DNA of 64,000 bases, taken from Pedobacter frigoris (lineage in GTDB: Bacteria; Bacteroidota; Bacteroidia; Sphingobacteriales; Sphingobacteriaceae). The notes under the pieces were generated by a model. The model searched no databases. It was not told where the DNA came from and worked only from the letters and a program-made list of their open reading frames with translations. The first letter of the stretch is position 1, and each line of letters begins with the position of its first letter. Shown here in pieces: positions 43,510 to 53,058 of the stretch. The translations under genes were made by a program, and so were the position numbers. The DNA is taken from the NCBI RefSeq assembly GCF_005116445.1, contig NZ_SWBQ01000001.1, positions 992,001 to 1,056,000 of the forward strand, written 5' to 3'.

Positions 43510-46500
43510 TTAGCTTAAGCTTTTGCTAAATGTCTTCGGCGTTTCACCATAGACTCGTTTGAACTCCCTGCTAAAATATTTTGGATCATTAAAACCTACC
43601 ATATAGGAAATTTCAGATATGGTATATACATTTTGTTTTAGCAACTGTGATGCCCTTTTCAACCTTATTGATTTCACAAAATCATTTACAGAGAGATCAG
43701 TCATAGCTCTTATTTTTTTGTATAAAATCGGCAGACTCATTCCCATTTCTTTCGCCAGATCAAAAACTCCAAAGTTTTCGTCGGCCATGTGTTTCTCAAT
43801 ATACTTGATTGTCCTATCAATGAATGCATGATCTGTCGAATTAATTGTGACATTTTGGGGCTGCAGATTAATTTCCTGGGAGAATTTCTTTCTCATCGTA
43901 TCTCTTGCCGCCAACAGATTTTTGATGCTTAGATTTAACAGTGCCATACTAAACGGCTTTGTAACATAGACATCGGCTCCTGTTTCGTATCCCGCCAGCT
44001 GATGGTCATAGGATGAACGTGCTGTGAGCAATATAATTGGAATATGACTTGTCCGCTCATCTGTTTTGAGTTTATGACATAGCTCTAATCCGTCCATTAA
44101 AGGCATCATTACATCGCAAATGATGAGATCAGGTAAAAGCTCGACAGCGATTTTTAGGCCGCTAAGACCATTCATGCAGGTCTCTATTTGATAATTCGGA
44201 CTTATCGCATCAACAAGGAGTTGTATGATTTCAATATTGTCTTCAACGATCAGGATCATTTCGTTACTTTTCACAACGTCTGTATTCTGATTCACAAAAA
44301 TAGGAGGGGCATCCTGCTGCAGGTAAACCTTATGCAGTGATGCAGTTTCTTTAACTTCCAGAAGTTCCTCTTTTTTAAAATGAGCTTTTCCCGTTTTCAA
44401 CTTAATGGTAAAACAGGTATAACCATTTTGTTCTATAGTGGCAGGTGTACTTACAATTTCAATTTTACCATGATGGGCGTCAATTATCCCCTTTGAAAGT
44501 GCAAGGCCGATACCAGATCCGATGTGGTTAGATTCTTGTTCATCTACCTGAAAATAGTCGCTAAATAATTTATTTTGACTTTCGTAAGGAATACCCTGGC
44601 CATTATCGGTAATTCTGATTTCCACTTCCTGGCTCGTCTGATGTATTGATAATTCTACTTTTCCACCTTTATTACTAAATTTAAAAGCATTTGCGATCAA
44701 GTTGAAGAGTACTTTTTCCAACTGGCCTTTGTCGAAATAAAGTTCCGTAGATTCTTGATCTGTTATAAAGTTGTATTCTATATTCCTGCTGACGGCCATG
44801 TCTTTAAAGGCTACAAAAATTTCATCGCAGAAACCGACTAAGTCGCCAATGCTGACCTGAAGTTTAAGATGACCGGTTTCGGCCTTTCTGAAGTCCATAA
44901 GTTCTGTTACCAGCCTCATCAACCGGTCGGCGTTATTCTTAAGTGGTATTACTTGATTATTTATTTCCGGGTAGTTTTTGGACGTATTTAAAAGATGTTC
45001 GATTGGTCCCAGTATTAAGGTCAATGGAGTGCGTATTTCGTGCGCCACGTAGGTGAAGAAATTCAGTTTCATTTTTTGAAGGTTTTCAGATTTCTTTAAC
45101 ATTGCTTTCACGAAAAAGTACCGCAGTGTTACAAATAAGATGCTTGAAAAAAGAAAAAAGTAAAAAAGATATGCCCACCAGCTGGCCCAGAACGGGGGGA
45201 GCATATTGATTCCTATGGTAGCGAGATTTCCACCAGGTGTTCCGTCATTGTTGATCCCCTTTACGTTAAAAATGTAATTTCCAGATGGAAGATTGGTATA
45301 GGTTGCATAAGGTAAACTAGTACTTATCCAATCCTTATCATAACCTTCCAACTTGTAATAATATTTATTTTTATCAGGTTTAATATAATTTAATAAGGCG
45401 TAACTGATCGTAAAGTTATTATGATCATGATTGAATTTAAGTTTTGGACTGTAAATGATGTTTTCCCTCATCATTATATTTGTATTGTCTACCTGCACGG
45501 TCTCATTAAAAAGCTTAAGACCGGTAAAAGTAATCGGGCTTACAGTATTGTTTACTTCAATCTGATTGGGAAAAAATGAAGTTAAACCATTGTACCCGCC
45601 AAAAAAGAATTCACCTTCTGACGTTTTAAGAAAAGACCTCATATTAAAGTCATTACCTGCCAGGCCGTCGCTTTTCGTATAAGTATTAAACCTGCCGGTT
45701 TTCAGGTTCATTTTAGATAAACCATTATCCGTACTTATCCATAAATTGCCATCATCATCTTTAATCATACCGAGCACATTATTGTTACACAGGCCGTCAG
45801 TTTCAGTATATGTTTTGAACTTTCTATTTGCAACATCAAATACTGAGACTCCACCAAAGTAAGTTCCTATGCAGAACTGGTTTTTTGAAGTCTGAATGAT
45901 GCAGTTGATGTAGTCAGACTGCAGACAATCTATATCTCCTTCTTTTTTGAGGAAGACCTCCATTTTATGAGTAGCTGGATTGTATATGTGTAAGCCTTTT
46001 ACCGTGCCAATCCAAATGTTTCGCGATGAATCTTCAATGACTGTCTGTACATATTTATTAATCAATTGTTTCTCCAGATCGCTTTTGACGGTTTTTTTTG
46101 CAAATCCTCCAGGTGTCCTAACGATATTGTTTAAACCATCACGTGAACCGACCCAGAAGGTACCCCAACTGTCTTCCATTAAGGTCATAATATCCGCATT
46201 GCCTTTGTTTCCGAGTTTGTCAGCGGTATTTGTAATGTGTTCAAATCTTTTTGTATCAGGATTAAAGACACTGATAAATCCCTCATGCATACCTATGAAA
46301 ATTTTACCATTTCTATTATGAAAAAGGCTTTTTACGAGATTGGAAGGCATGGCATTTTGATGTCCGGGTATCATCTTGTAATGTGAATATCTGCGATTTC
46401 TCCTGTCGAAATAATTTAATCCTCCACCTTCCGTTCCTATCCACAGATTTTTTTGCTTATCCTCAACGATCGCTCTTACTATATTGCTATTTATACTAGG

Positions 46501-47580
46501 TACAAAACCACTTGCTCTGTAATTATGAAAAGCACCAGGATAGGGGTACACCAAATCAATCCCACCATAAAAGCTGCCGATCCATATTGTTCCATTCAGA
46601 TCTTGAAACATACTATGAATGGAGTTTTGACTTAGACTGGTATTGATGTCTGGGTTATGTCTGTAATTGCTGAAAGTTTTAGTTGTAGGATCCAGAATAC
46701 TTAATCCTTCCTGTGTGCCTATCCAAAGATTTCCATTTTTGTGGACAAGAATTTCTCTGATATCATCATGTATAAGCGAATTTGCAATGCCTTGTTGATG
46801 TGAATAATTTAGAAAAGAGCCTTTCCAGGGATTATAAAGATTTACCCCCTTATCTGTTGCTATCCATAGATTATTATCATGGTCTCTTGCGATGTCTGCG
46901 ATGTAATCAGAGCTGATGCTGCCGACATTATGTGTTTTCCTGAATACCTGGGCAAGTGTTTTTCCTTCTTTTGTGATGTTCATTTTGATTAGCCCGCTGT
47001 TCGATCCAATCCAAATGGTGCCATCTTTATCTCTTAATATACTATAGATGGAATTCAGTCGAGGGTTATTGCCATCATCTTTAAAATAGAATTTCTTAAA
47101 GATATTCTTTTTCCTATTGATCAGCAGGTTAAGGCCGCTGTCTGTACCAATCCATAGATTTTTGTCCCAATCTTCGTAAATACAATTGATGATGTCATTG
47201 CTCAGCCCATTGTTTTTAGTCGTAATTCGGATAAAGTTATCGTTTTTACTGTCATATTTATTCAACCCGCTTGATGTTCCCAGCCAAAGTGTTCCTTTAG
47301 AGTCGGTAAATATGGATTCTATAATATTATTGGAGATACTATTGGCATTTTTAGGGTTGTTGGTATAAATTTTAAATTGGGAACCATCGTATCTGTTCAG
47401 GCCATGTCTGGTCCCAAACCACATAAATTGATTTTTGTCTTGGCCGATACTAACAACAGAATTTTGCGAAAGTCCCTGCTCCAGGGTTAGATTGCCGAAA
47501 GAAATATCGTGTTGCGCAAAGCCCTTTTTTTGAAGTAATAAGATAAATAGAAAGTAGAATACAATCAGTTCTTTTTTCAC
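43510..47580 (-). CDS. Hybrid two-component system regulator of the SusCD locus (HTCS)
   Basis: One-protein sensor and transcription factor of 1356 residues. A signal peptide (about 1-22) leads to a periplasmic two-component-regulator propeller of about 14 repeats (25-670; repeated NLWIGT/GLN motifs) and a Y_Y_Y domain (about 710-793). Then come one transmembrane segment (about 798-820), a HisKA domain with phospho-His847 (YVAHEIRTP), an HATPase domain (NLIANAFKF, DNGQGIP, GSGIGLALSK), a receiver with Asp1156 (IICDVMMP) and a C-terminal AraC HTH (about 1255-1356). It is divergent from the SusCD locus it presumably controls. The propeller would sense a breakdown product. Confidence 0.95.
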   Translation of the reverse strand: MKKELIVFYFLFILLLQKKGFAQHDISFGNLTLEQGLSQNSVVSIGQDKNQFMWFGTRHGLNRYDGSQFKIYTNNPKNANSISNNIIESIFTDSKGTLWLGTSSGLNKYDSKNDNFIRITTKNNGLSNDIINCIYEDWDKNLWIGTDSGLNLLINRKKNIFKKFYFKDDGNNPRLNSIYSILRDKDGTIWIGSNSGLIKMNITKEGKTLAQVFRKTHNVGSISSDYIADIARDHDNNLWIATDKGVNLYNPWKGSFLNYSHQQGIANSLIHDDIREILVHKNGNLWIGTQEGLSILDPTTKTFSNYRHNPDINTSLSQNSIHSMFQDLNGTIWIGSFYGGIDLVYPYPGAFHNYRASGFVPSINSNIVRAIVEDKQKNLWIGTEGGGLNYFDRRNRRYSHYKMIPGHQNAMPSNLVKSLFHNRNGKIFIGMHEGFISVFNPDTKRFEHITNTADKLGNKGNADIMTLMEDSWGTFWVGSRDGLNNIVRTPGGFAKKTVKSDLEKQLINKYVQTVIEDSSRNIWIGTVKGLHIYNPATHKMEVFLKKEGDIDCLQSDYINCIIQTSKNQFCIGTYFGGVSVFDVANRKFKTYTETDGLCNNNVLGMIKDDDGNLWISTDNGLSKMNLKTGRFNTYTKSDGLAGNDFNMRSFLKTSEGEFFFGGYNGLTSFFPNQIEVNNTVSPITFTGLKLFNETVQVDNTNIMMRENIIYSPKLKFNHDHNNFTISYALLNYIKPDKNKYYYKLEGYDKDWISTSLPYATYTNLPSGNYIFNVKGINNDGTPGGNLATIGINMLPPFWASWWAYLFYFFLFSSILFVTLRYFFVKAMLKKSENLQKMKLNFFTYVAHEIRTPLTLILGPIEHLLNTSKNYPEINNQVIPLKNNADRLMRLVTELMDFRKAETGHLKLQVSIGDLVGFCDEIFVAFKDMAVSRNIEYNFITDQESTELYFDKGQLEKVLFNLIANAFKFSNKGGKVELSIHQTSQEVEIRITDNGQGIPYESQNKLFSDYFQVDEQESNHIGSGIGLALSKGIIDAHHGKIEIVSTPATIEQNGYTCFTIKLKTGKAHFKKEELLEVKETASLHKVYLQQDAPPIFVNQNTDVVKSNEMILIVEDNIEIIQLLVDAISPNYQIETCMNGLSGLKIAVELLPDLIICDVMMPLMDGLELCHKLKTDERTSHIPIILLTARSSYDHQLAGYETGADVYVTKPFSMALLNLSIKNLLAARDTMRKKFSQEINLQPQNVTINSTDHAFIDRTIKYIEKHMADENFGVFDLAKEMGMSLPILYKKIRAMTDLSVNDFVKSIRLKRASQLLKQNVYTISEISYMVGFNDPKYFSREFKRVYGETPKTFSKSLS

Positions 47581-47923
47581 CTGCTTGATAATTTATTACA
47601 AGTTAAAAGAGCGTTTTATAATCTTCGAATAAATGTAACATTTTCATGGTAAATTTAATCCTGTCTATCTCTTATTTTAAGATTTTCATCTTTTTTAGTT
47701 GAATAATATCTGAGTTTTGGTTAAGCCAAATATATCATCGTGATGGTTGTGTGATTAATGAAAACGTTTGCATTTTACATGTAATATTTCATTACTAACA
47801 ACGTAAAGAACCATCAATTTGAAGCAAACAACAGATTTGTTAACCTAAACCACAACCATATGAAGAAAAACTAACCATCATCTCTCGCAAAAATCAACAT
47901 TAACAATTAACCAAACCAATAAA
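47581..47923. promoter_or_regulatory. Divergent control region between the HTCS gene and the SusCD locus
   Basis: A 343-bp AT-rich gap. It holds a symmetric TTTGG-TTAAG-CCAAA element at 47716-47730 (5-bp arms, 5-bp centre), which could be half of a regulator site. I found no TAnnTTTG box for either gene, in keeping with activator-dependent promoters. The 60 bp before the lipoprotein ATG are A/C-rich and contain an AAC-rich leader. Confidence 0.4.
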
Positions 47924-48391
47924 ATGAAAAGTACTAACATGAGTATAAAGAATATACTTGTTGTCGTGATCATGCTCACATTGATTTCATGCAAGAAGGA
48001 TGTATTTAAATCAGATATTTTTATAAAAAAAGAGTGGAAAATAGATCTAAACACTTCTAATATAATTCCGGCTATATCAAGCAGAACAGATCATGCTGTT
48101 GCTATTCTTTACCTTATGGACAATAAGCAGTTGTCTTACAATATCTATTTTGATAAACCCTTTGAAAATGGCGACAATGCTACTTCCGCAAAACTATATA
48201 CTGGCAGTTCCACGGAAAATGGTGCTGTATTGCTCGATTTGAAAAATGGTTCATTCAATGCTCAGCGTGAAATAAGCGGCATTCTCAATCTGGATGATGT
48301 TACCATACAAAAACTACAAAGCGAATCTGTTTACATGCAAGTAAGTTCAAGTCAGAAAACCGATGGACTAGTGCGTGGACAACTTCGATAA
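47924..48391 (+). CDS. CHRD-like lipoprotein, first gene of the SusCD locus
   Basis: A 155-residue lipoprotein: signal peptide with lipobox LISC (Cys23), then a domain whose end (NGAVLLDLKNG, ISGILNLDDVTIQKLQSESVYMQV, DGLVRGQLR) resembles the CHRD (chordin) domain found in many bacterial secreted proteins. It keeps the terminal RGQL signature but lacks the usual His residue just before it. Role unknown; a surface-exposed accessory or binding protein is inferred from its place 31 bp before SusC. A second in-frame ATG lies at 47939. Confidence 0.7.
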   Translation: MKSTNMSIKNILVVVIMLTLISCKKDVFKSDIFIKKEWKIDLNTSNIIPAISSRTDHAVAILYLMDNKQLSYNIYFDKPFENGDNATSAKLYTGSSTENGAVLLDLKNGSFNAQREISGILNLDDVTIQKLQSESVYMQVSSSQKTDGLVRGQLR

Positions 48392-48422
48392 TAATTAGTG
48401 TATTACAGCTAAAAGAAAAAAA

Positions 48423-51281
48423 ATGATTAAAATTAGTACATCAAATAAAACCAGTGCCTTTGCGAAGCTGCTAAAGCGGGGACTAACATACAGTCTCTTT
48501 TGCGGCGTAGTACCTGCATATACTATTGCCCAGCAAAAAGCTTCAACTGCAGCAGACAGCTTATCTGCAGACAAAATGGACGGCAAACTCCCTTATATAA
48601 AAAGGGGTGTTAACGTTTGGAATGGAGTAACTTCCCGCCAGGTAAACCTGGGAGGTACTTCTACTATATATTCGGAAAATATAAGTACTACACCTGTTGC
48701 AGACATCACCAATGTCATGGCAGGAAGGCTGCCTGGCTTGTATACATTACAATCTTCAGCTGCTCCTGGTAGTGATGCAGCGAGTTTTGGCCTAAGAGGA
48801 AAGACACCTTTAATTGTAATTGATGGGGTCATCAGGTCTTTTACGAGTTTCAACGCGAATGACATCAAAAGCATTACGGTGATGAAGGATGCTTTATCTA
48901 CAGCAATGTTTGGATTGAGATCATCAAATGGAGTGGTTTATATTACTACCAAAGACCGGGCTGAAAATAAACCGTTTGAATTAAATTTTACAGCCCAGTA
49001 CGGAAATCTACAGCATTTAAATACACCTAATTTCATCACCGGTGCCAATTATGCGAGGCTTTACAATGAGGCTCAGAAGAATACCAGTCCAAATGCAACA
49101 CCCTTTTATGATGCAACAACTATAGCAGCCTATCAAAATGGGACAAATAATCAATTTTTACAGCCCAGCACCAATTGGTATGATCTGGTTTATAAAAAAC
49201 AAAGTAGCCAGCAGCGGTATAATATTGATGTAATGGGTAATAGCAAGAGTTATAGATATTATGCGAGTATTGAAAACTTTAGTTCCAAGGGGAACTTCCT
49301 GACCGATGCAGATAATACTTATAACACCAATAACTTTTATAAAAGATATAATGTTCGCGCCAATGCGCAGATGAATTTTAACGAAGACATTAGCTTGTCT
49401 TTAAATGTCTTTGGATCAGTTGAATCCAATAATCAACCTGGAGCTGGTTCTTCAAATATTATGAACGGCATTTACTCAACTTCGCCACTGGCTTATGCTC
49501 CAAAGAATCAAGATGGTACCTATGGCGGTTCAGCTACTATCTCCAATAACATACTTGGATCTACAGTCAACAGGGGATACATTACCACCAGTAACCGGAC
49601 AGTAAATGTTGATGCTACGTTGTTGTATAAGCTTGATGATATTACAGAGGGGTTATGGACACAGGGAACACTGTCTATTAATAATTATTATGCACAGACA
49701 ACTTCTCGTGTGAAAACGTTTGCTATTTTCTATCCAACGACTACTGGTTCAGGTACAACTTTTACGAAAGTGGGCAATGACGGAGTATTGGATGCTTCAA
49801 ATGGATCCTATTCAATTGATGGACAATTCAAACAAACTTATACAAACTTCCTGCTGGGCTACGATAGAGAGTTTAATGACCATGGTATCAGCTTACTTGC
49901 CAGTTATAATAATGACAATATTTTAGAATCTTATACACAGTTAAATCGGATTTACCAAAATTCGGGGCTAACAGCTAGGTATAATTATAAAGGAAAATAT
50001 CTTGCCGAAGCGGTAGCCAATTTTAGTGCTTTCAATAGGTATGCGCCTGGCAACCGCTGGGGTTTTTTACCTTCATTTGGACTTGGCTGGGTAACCAGTG
50101 CTGAAGATTGGTTTAAATCAGGGGCGATCAGCTTTCTTAAACTACGCGGGACGATAGGCCAGACTGCCTGGGGAGCTCCCGGATATTACAACTATCTACA
50201 GACTTATACTATTGGCAGTACAGGTTATGTTTTTGGTACAGGTTTAGGTAGCGTAAGTGGTATATCTGAAAGTGGTGTGGCTGCAGTAGGTCAAACCTGG
50301 GAGAAAGCATGGAAATACGATGTTGGTCTCGAAGCCGGATTTTTCAATAATAAATTAAACAGTTCCCTAACTTACTATAGCAATAGGTACTACGATTTAT
50401 TACAGGAAAAAGGAGGGGGCTATAGCTCAGCGATATTTGGACAGACTTATCCTAATGAGAATATTGGAAAACAAAATTTCTCTGGTTTTGAAGTTGCTTT
50501 AAATTATGGAAATAAAACTAATGCGGTTAAGTTCGGTTATGAACTTGGTGCTAATGTATCCATAGAGCAATCCAAGATTGTAGACAATGACGAGCCTAAT
50601 TTGCCATACAGCTGGTTGTATAAAAAAGGCGCTCCGGTAACACAAACCAGAGGTTATGAAGCTGTCGGTTTTTATCAGCAGGGAGAAAACTCAGGTAATA
50701 CCCCAAGCATTCTTGGTTATAACCCACAGCCTGGTGATCTTAAATACAAAGACCTTAATAATGACGGTGTCATCAATTTCCTTGATCAAAAACTCATCAA
50801 TAGTACAAAACCACGCATTTACTTTGGTTTTAACTTCGGTTTCAGCTATAAGAATTTTGACCTGACTGGCTTATTGCAAGGTATCGTAAACCGGCAGGTT
50901 ACCCTTAGTCCATCATCTATGTCCGCTTTTTCAAATGGTACGGGATATGTGCTCGACTATAGCACCGAAAACCGCTGGACCACTGAAAATAATGTTGATG
51001 CTACTCTTCCCAGACTGACTTTGGGAGGAAATACCAACAATACTCAAACTTCTACTTTTTGGATTAAGGATGCAGATTATTTGAGACTGAAGAATTTAGA
51101 ACTGGGATATAGCTTCCCGGCTAAATTATTAGGCAAAGCAAAAATTAACAAATTAAGACTCTTTGTTAACGCCTATAACCTGTTTACGGTTACTGATCTT
51201 GATTATTTCGATCCTGAATCTCAACTGTCAGGTTTTTCGAATCAACGCATCATTAACGGTGGTATTTCCTTAAGACTTTAA
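48423..51281 (+). CDS. SusC/RagA-family outer-membrane receptor, short form without CTD
   Basis: TonB-dependent-type porin of 952 residues. After a long signal region (about 1-36) it goes straight into a short linker and the plug (about 75-185; TPLIVIDGVIRSF, MKDALSTAMFGLRSSNGVVYITTK), then the 22-strand barrel with a DLNNDGVINFLDQ element and a C-terminal GGISLRL strand. The carboxypeptidase-regulatory-like domain and the usual EVVVVGYG TonB-box region are absent. It pairs with the SusD gene 10 bp downstream. Uptake of an oligosaccharide or glycopeptide is inferred from the locus. Confidence 0.9.
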   Translation: MIKISTSNKTSAFAKLLKRGLTYSLFCGVVPAYTIAQQKASTAADSLSADKMDGKLPYIKRGVNVWNGVTSRQVNLGGTSTIYSENISTTPVADITNVMAGRLPGLYTLQSSAAPGSDAASFGLRGKTPLIVIDGVIRSFTSFNANDIKSITVMKDALSTAMFGLRSSNGVVYITTKDRAENKPFELNFTAQYGNLQHLNTPNFITGANYARLYNEAQKNTSPNATPFYDATTIAAYQNGTNNQFLQPSTNWYDLVYKKQSSQQRYNIDVMGNSKSYRYYASIENFSSKGNFLTDADNTYNTNNFYKRYNVRANAQMNFNEDISLSLNVFGSVESNNQPGAGSSNIMNGIYSTSPLAYAPKNQDGTYGGSATISNNILGSTVNRGYITTSNRTVNVDATLLYKLDDITEGLWTQGTLSINNYYAQTTSRVKTFAIFYPTTTGSGTTFTKVGNDGVLDASNGSYSIDGQFKQTYTNFLLGYDREFNDHGISLLASYNNDNILESYTQLNRIYQNSGLTARYNYKGKYLAEAVANFSAFNRYAPGNRWGFLPSFGLGWVTSAEDWFKSGAISFLKLRGTIGQTAWGAPGYYNYLQTYTIGSTGYVFGTGLGSVSGISESGVAAVGQTWEKAWKYDVGLEAGFFNNKLNSSLTYYSNRYYDLLQEKGGGYSSAIFGQTYPNENIGKQNFSGFEVALNYGNKTNAVKFGYELGANVSIEQSKIVDNDEPNLPYSWLYKKGAPVTQTRGYEAVGFYQQGENSGNTPSILGYNPQPGDLKYKDLNNDGVINFLDQKLINSTKPRIYFGFNFGFSYKNFDLTGLLQGIVNRQVTLSPSSMSAFSNGTGYVLDYSTENRWTTENNVDATLPRLTLGGNTNNTQTSTFWIKDADYLRLKNLELGYSFPAKLLGKAKINKLRLFVNAYNLFTVTDLDYFDPESQLSGFSNQRIINGGISLRL

Positions 51282-51291
51282 TCAAAATAAG

Positions 51292-53040
51292 ATGATGAAA
51301 AGATATTATATTTTAATCGTAGTAGCACTGATGTTTACAGCAACAGGGTGTAAAAAGATGATAGAAGATGGTCCTCTAGAATTTATCGATGAGGACAGGA
51401 TCTTTAACCCTGCAGATTCCCTGGGAACTTATTCAGACCAATACCTAAACAACATTTACTCCGGTCTTCCAAAAGGTTTCAACCGGATTGGAAATAATAT
51501 TCTGGATGCAGGTTCTGATGATGCTGTGCCTAATAACATTCTGGACAACATTCAGTATTTCTCAACAGGAGCAATCAATTCCACCGTACTTCCTGACAAT
51601 GTATGGGATGCAAATTACAGCAATATCAGGAAAGTAAATATTTTCCTGAACAAGGTAGACAGGGTAAATTTAAAAGCCAGTTTAAAAGGATATAAAGAGC
51701 GTTGGAAAGCAGAAGCAAGAGCCTTGCGGGCCATGTTTTATTTTGAACTATTGAAAAGATGGGGCGGTGTACCTTTAATTGGTGATAAGGTATTTGCTGT
51801 GAATGAAAAAATTCAAGTTCCAAGAAACTCTTACCAGGAATGCGTGACTTACATCACTTCAGAGTTAGATGCTGTAATGCCTCTTCTATTATCACCCAAT
51901 GCGACCGGAACATTTTCAGCGACCTTTTACGGACGTTTCAGCAGAGGAGCTGCAATGGCTTTAAAGGCGAGAGTATTATTATATGCTGCAAGTCCGCTAA
52001 ACAACCCAAATAATGACTTGTCAAAATGGGCTGCAGCAGCAAAGGCGGCTAAAGATATCATTGATAGTGTAGCAGCAAACAAATTTACTTATAAGCTAAA
52101 TGATGCAGCTACGACGGCGCATTATACGACAACTACGTTGGCGGGAATCACAAGTTCAGCTAATCTAAGCACCTATGTAACCTCTGTGAACAAATTCCTG
52201 AGTATTTTTTCTACCGCCAGCAACAACGAGATCATTCTACCTTACATGAGTACGACCAATCAGACCGTGGAAAGCGCCAATGATCCTATTGGTTATGCCA
52301 GAAGTGGTTCAGGAAAAACTAATCCAACACAGGAACTGGTAAATGCTTTCGAAATGTACAGTGGAAAGACAATTTCAGAGTCGAGTACCGATTACAACAG
52401 TAATACACCGTATTACAACAGGGATCCACGTTTGGTGGGTACAGTCACGTTTGACGGACTCTATTGGCTTACCCGTAAAGTACAGACTTATGACGGAGGT
52501 CTGGATCGTCCTTTGGGCTTTGGTAATACCAATAATGGCGAGACCCGTACAGGTTATTACATGCGTAAATTCATGACCAGTAATGCAAGTGCTACGAGTT
52601 TTGCTAATACCAACCACGTGTTTCCGATTATTAGGTATGCAGAGGTGTTACTGAACTATGCTGAAGCACAGAATGAAGCGGTTGGGGCAGATGCATCAGT
52701 TTATAAAGCGATCAATGATATCAGGGCACGGGTAAATATGCCAGCATTGCCTGCGGGACTTACACCGGCGGCAATGAAAGAGCGAATCCGAAATGAAAGA
52801 AGGGTTGAAATGGCATTTGAAGAACAGCGTTTCTGGGACATCAGACGCTGGAAAATCGCTGGTACAGTACTCAACGGAACGTTAAATGGTGTTAAAGGCA
52901 CTTTGTCAGGAACAACAGTTACCTACAATATGGTGCCTGTAATACCAGTAAAATTTGATGTTTCAAAGATGTACCTGTTTCCGATTCCATTTAACGAGGT
53001 GGTAGCTAATCCATCAATGATCCAAAATCCTAATTGGTAA
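51292..53040 (+). CDS. SusD/RagB-family surface lipoprotein, pair 1
   Basis: Surface glycan- or peptide-binding lid for the short SusC. The 582 residues start with a signal peptide ending in TATGC (Cys20). The N-terminal SusD-like region has TPR-like helices (RWKAEARALRAMFYFELLKRWGGVPLI, GAAMALKARVLLYAASPLNN). The C-terminal half carries PIIRYAEVLLNYAEAQNEA, IRNERRVEMAFEEQRFWDIRRWKIA and the terminal IPFNEVVANPSMIQNPNW. It lies 10 bp after SusC and 18 bp before the second SusC, all in one operon. Confidence 0.95.
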   Translation: MMKRYYILIVVALMFTATGCKKMIEDGPLEFIDEDRIFNPADSLGTYSDQYLNNIYSGLPKGFNRIGNNILDAGSDDAVPNNILDNIQYFSTGAINSTVLPDNVWDANYSNIRKVNIFLNKVDRVNLKASLKGYKERWKAEARALRAMFYFELLKRWGGVPLIGDKVFAVNEKIQVPRNSYQECVTYITSELDAVMPLLLSPNATGTFSATFYGRFSRGAAMALKARVLLYAASPLNNPNNDLSKWAAAAKAAKDIIDSVAANKFTYKLNDAATTAHYTTTTLAGITSSANLSTYVTSVNKFLSIFSTASNNEIILPYMSTTNQTVESANDPIGYARSGSGKTNPTQELVNAFEMYSGKTISESSTDYNSNTPYYNRDPRLVGTVTFDGLYWLTRKVQTYDGGLDRPLGFGNTNNGETRTGYYMRKFMTSNASATSFANTNHVFPIIRYAEVLLNYAEAQNEAVGADASVYKAINDIRARVNMPALPAGLTPAAMKERIRNERRVEMAFEEQRFWDIRRWKIAGTVLNGTLNGVKGTLSGTTVTYNMVPVIPVKFDVSKMYLFPIPFNEVVANPSMIQNPNW

Positions 53041-53058
53041 CGATTTAAGAAATTAAAT

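Noticed and set aside
43510..47580. Possible fusion artefact in the 1356-codon regulator
   Set aside because: The domain order is the standard one for hybrid two-component regulators of SusCD loci, with no frame break.
47859..47873. Five-codon ATG-AAG-AAA-AAC-TAA frame in the SusCD leader
   Set aside because: Too short to support. It could be a leader peptide, but nothing else in the sequence suggests attenuation.
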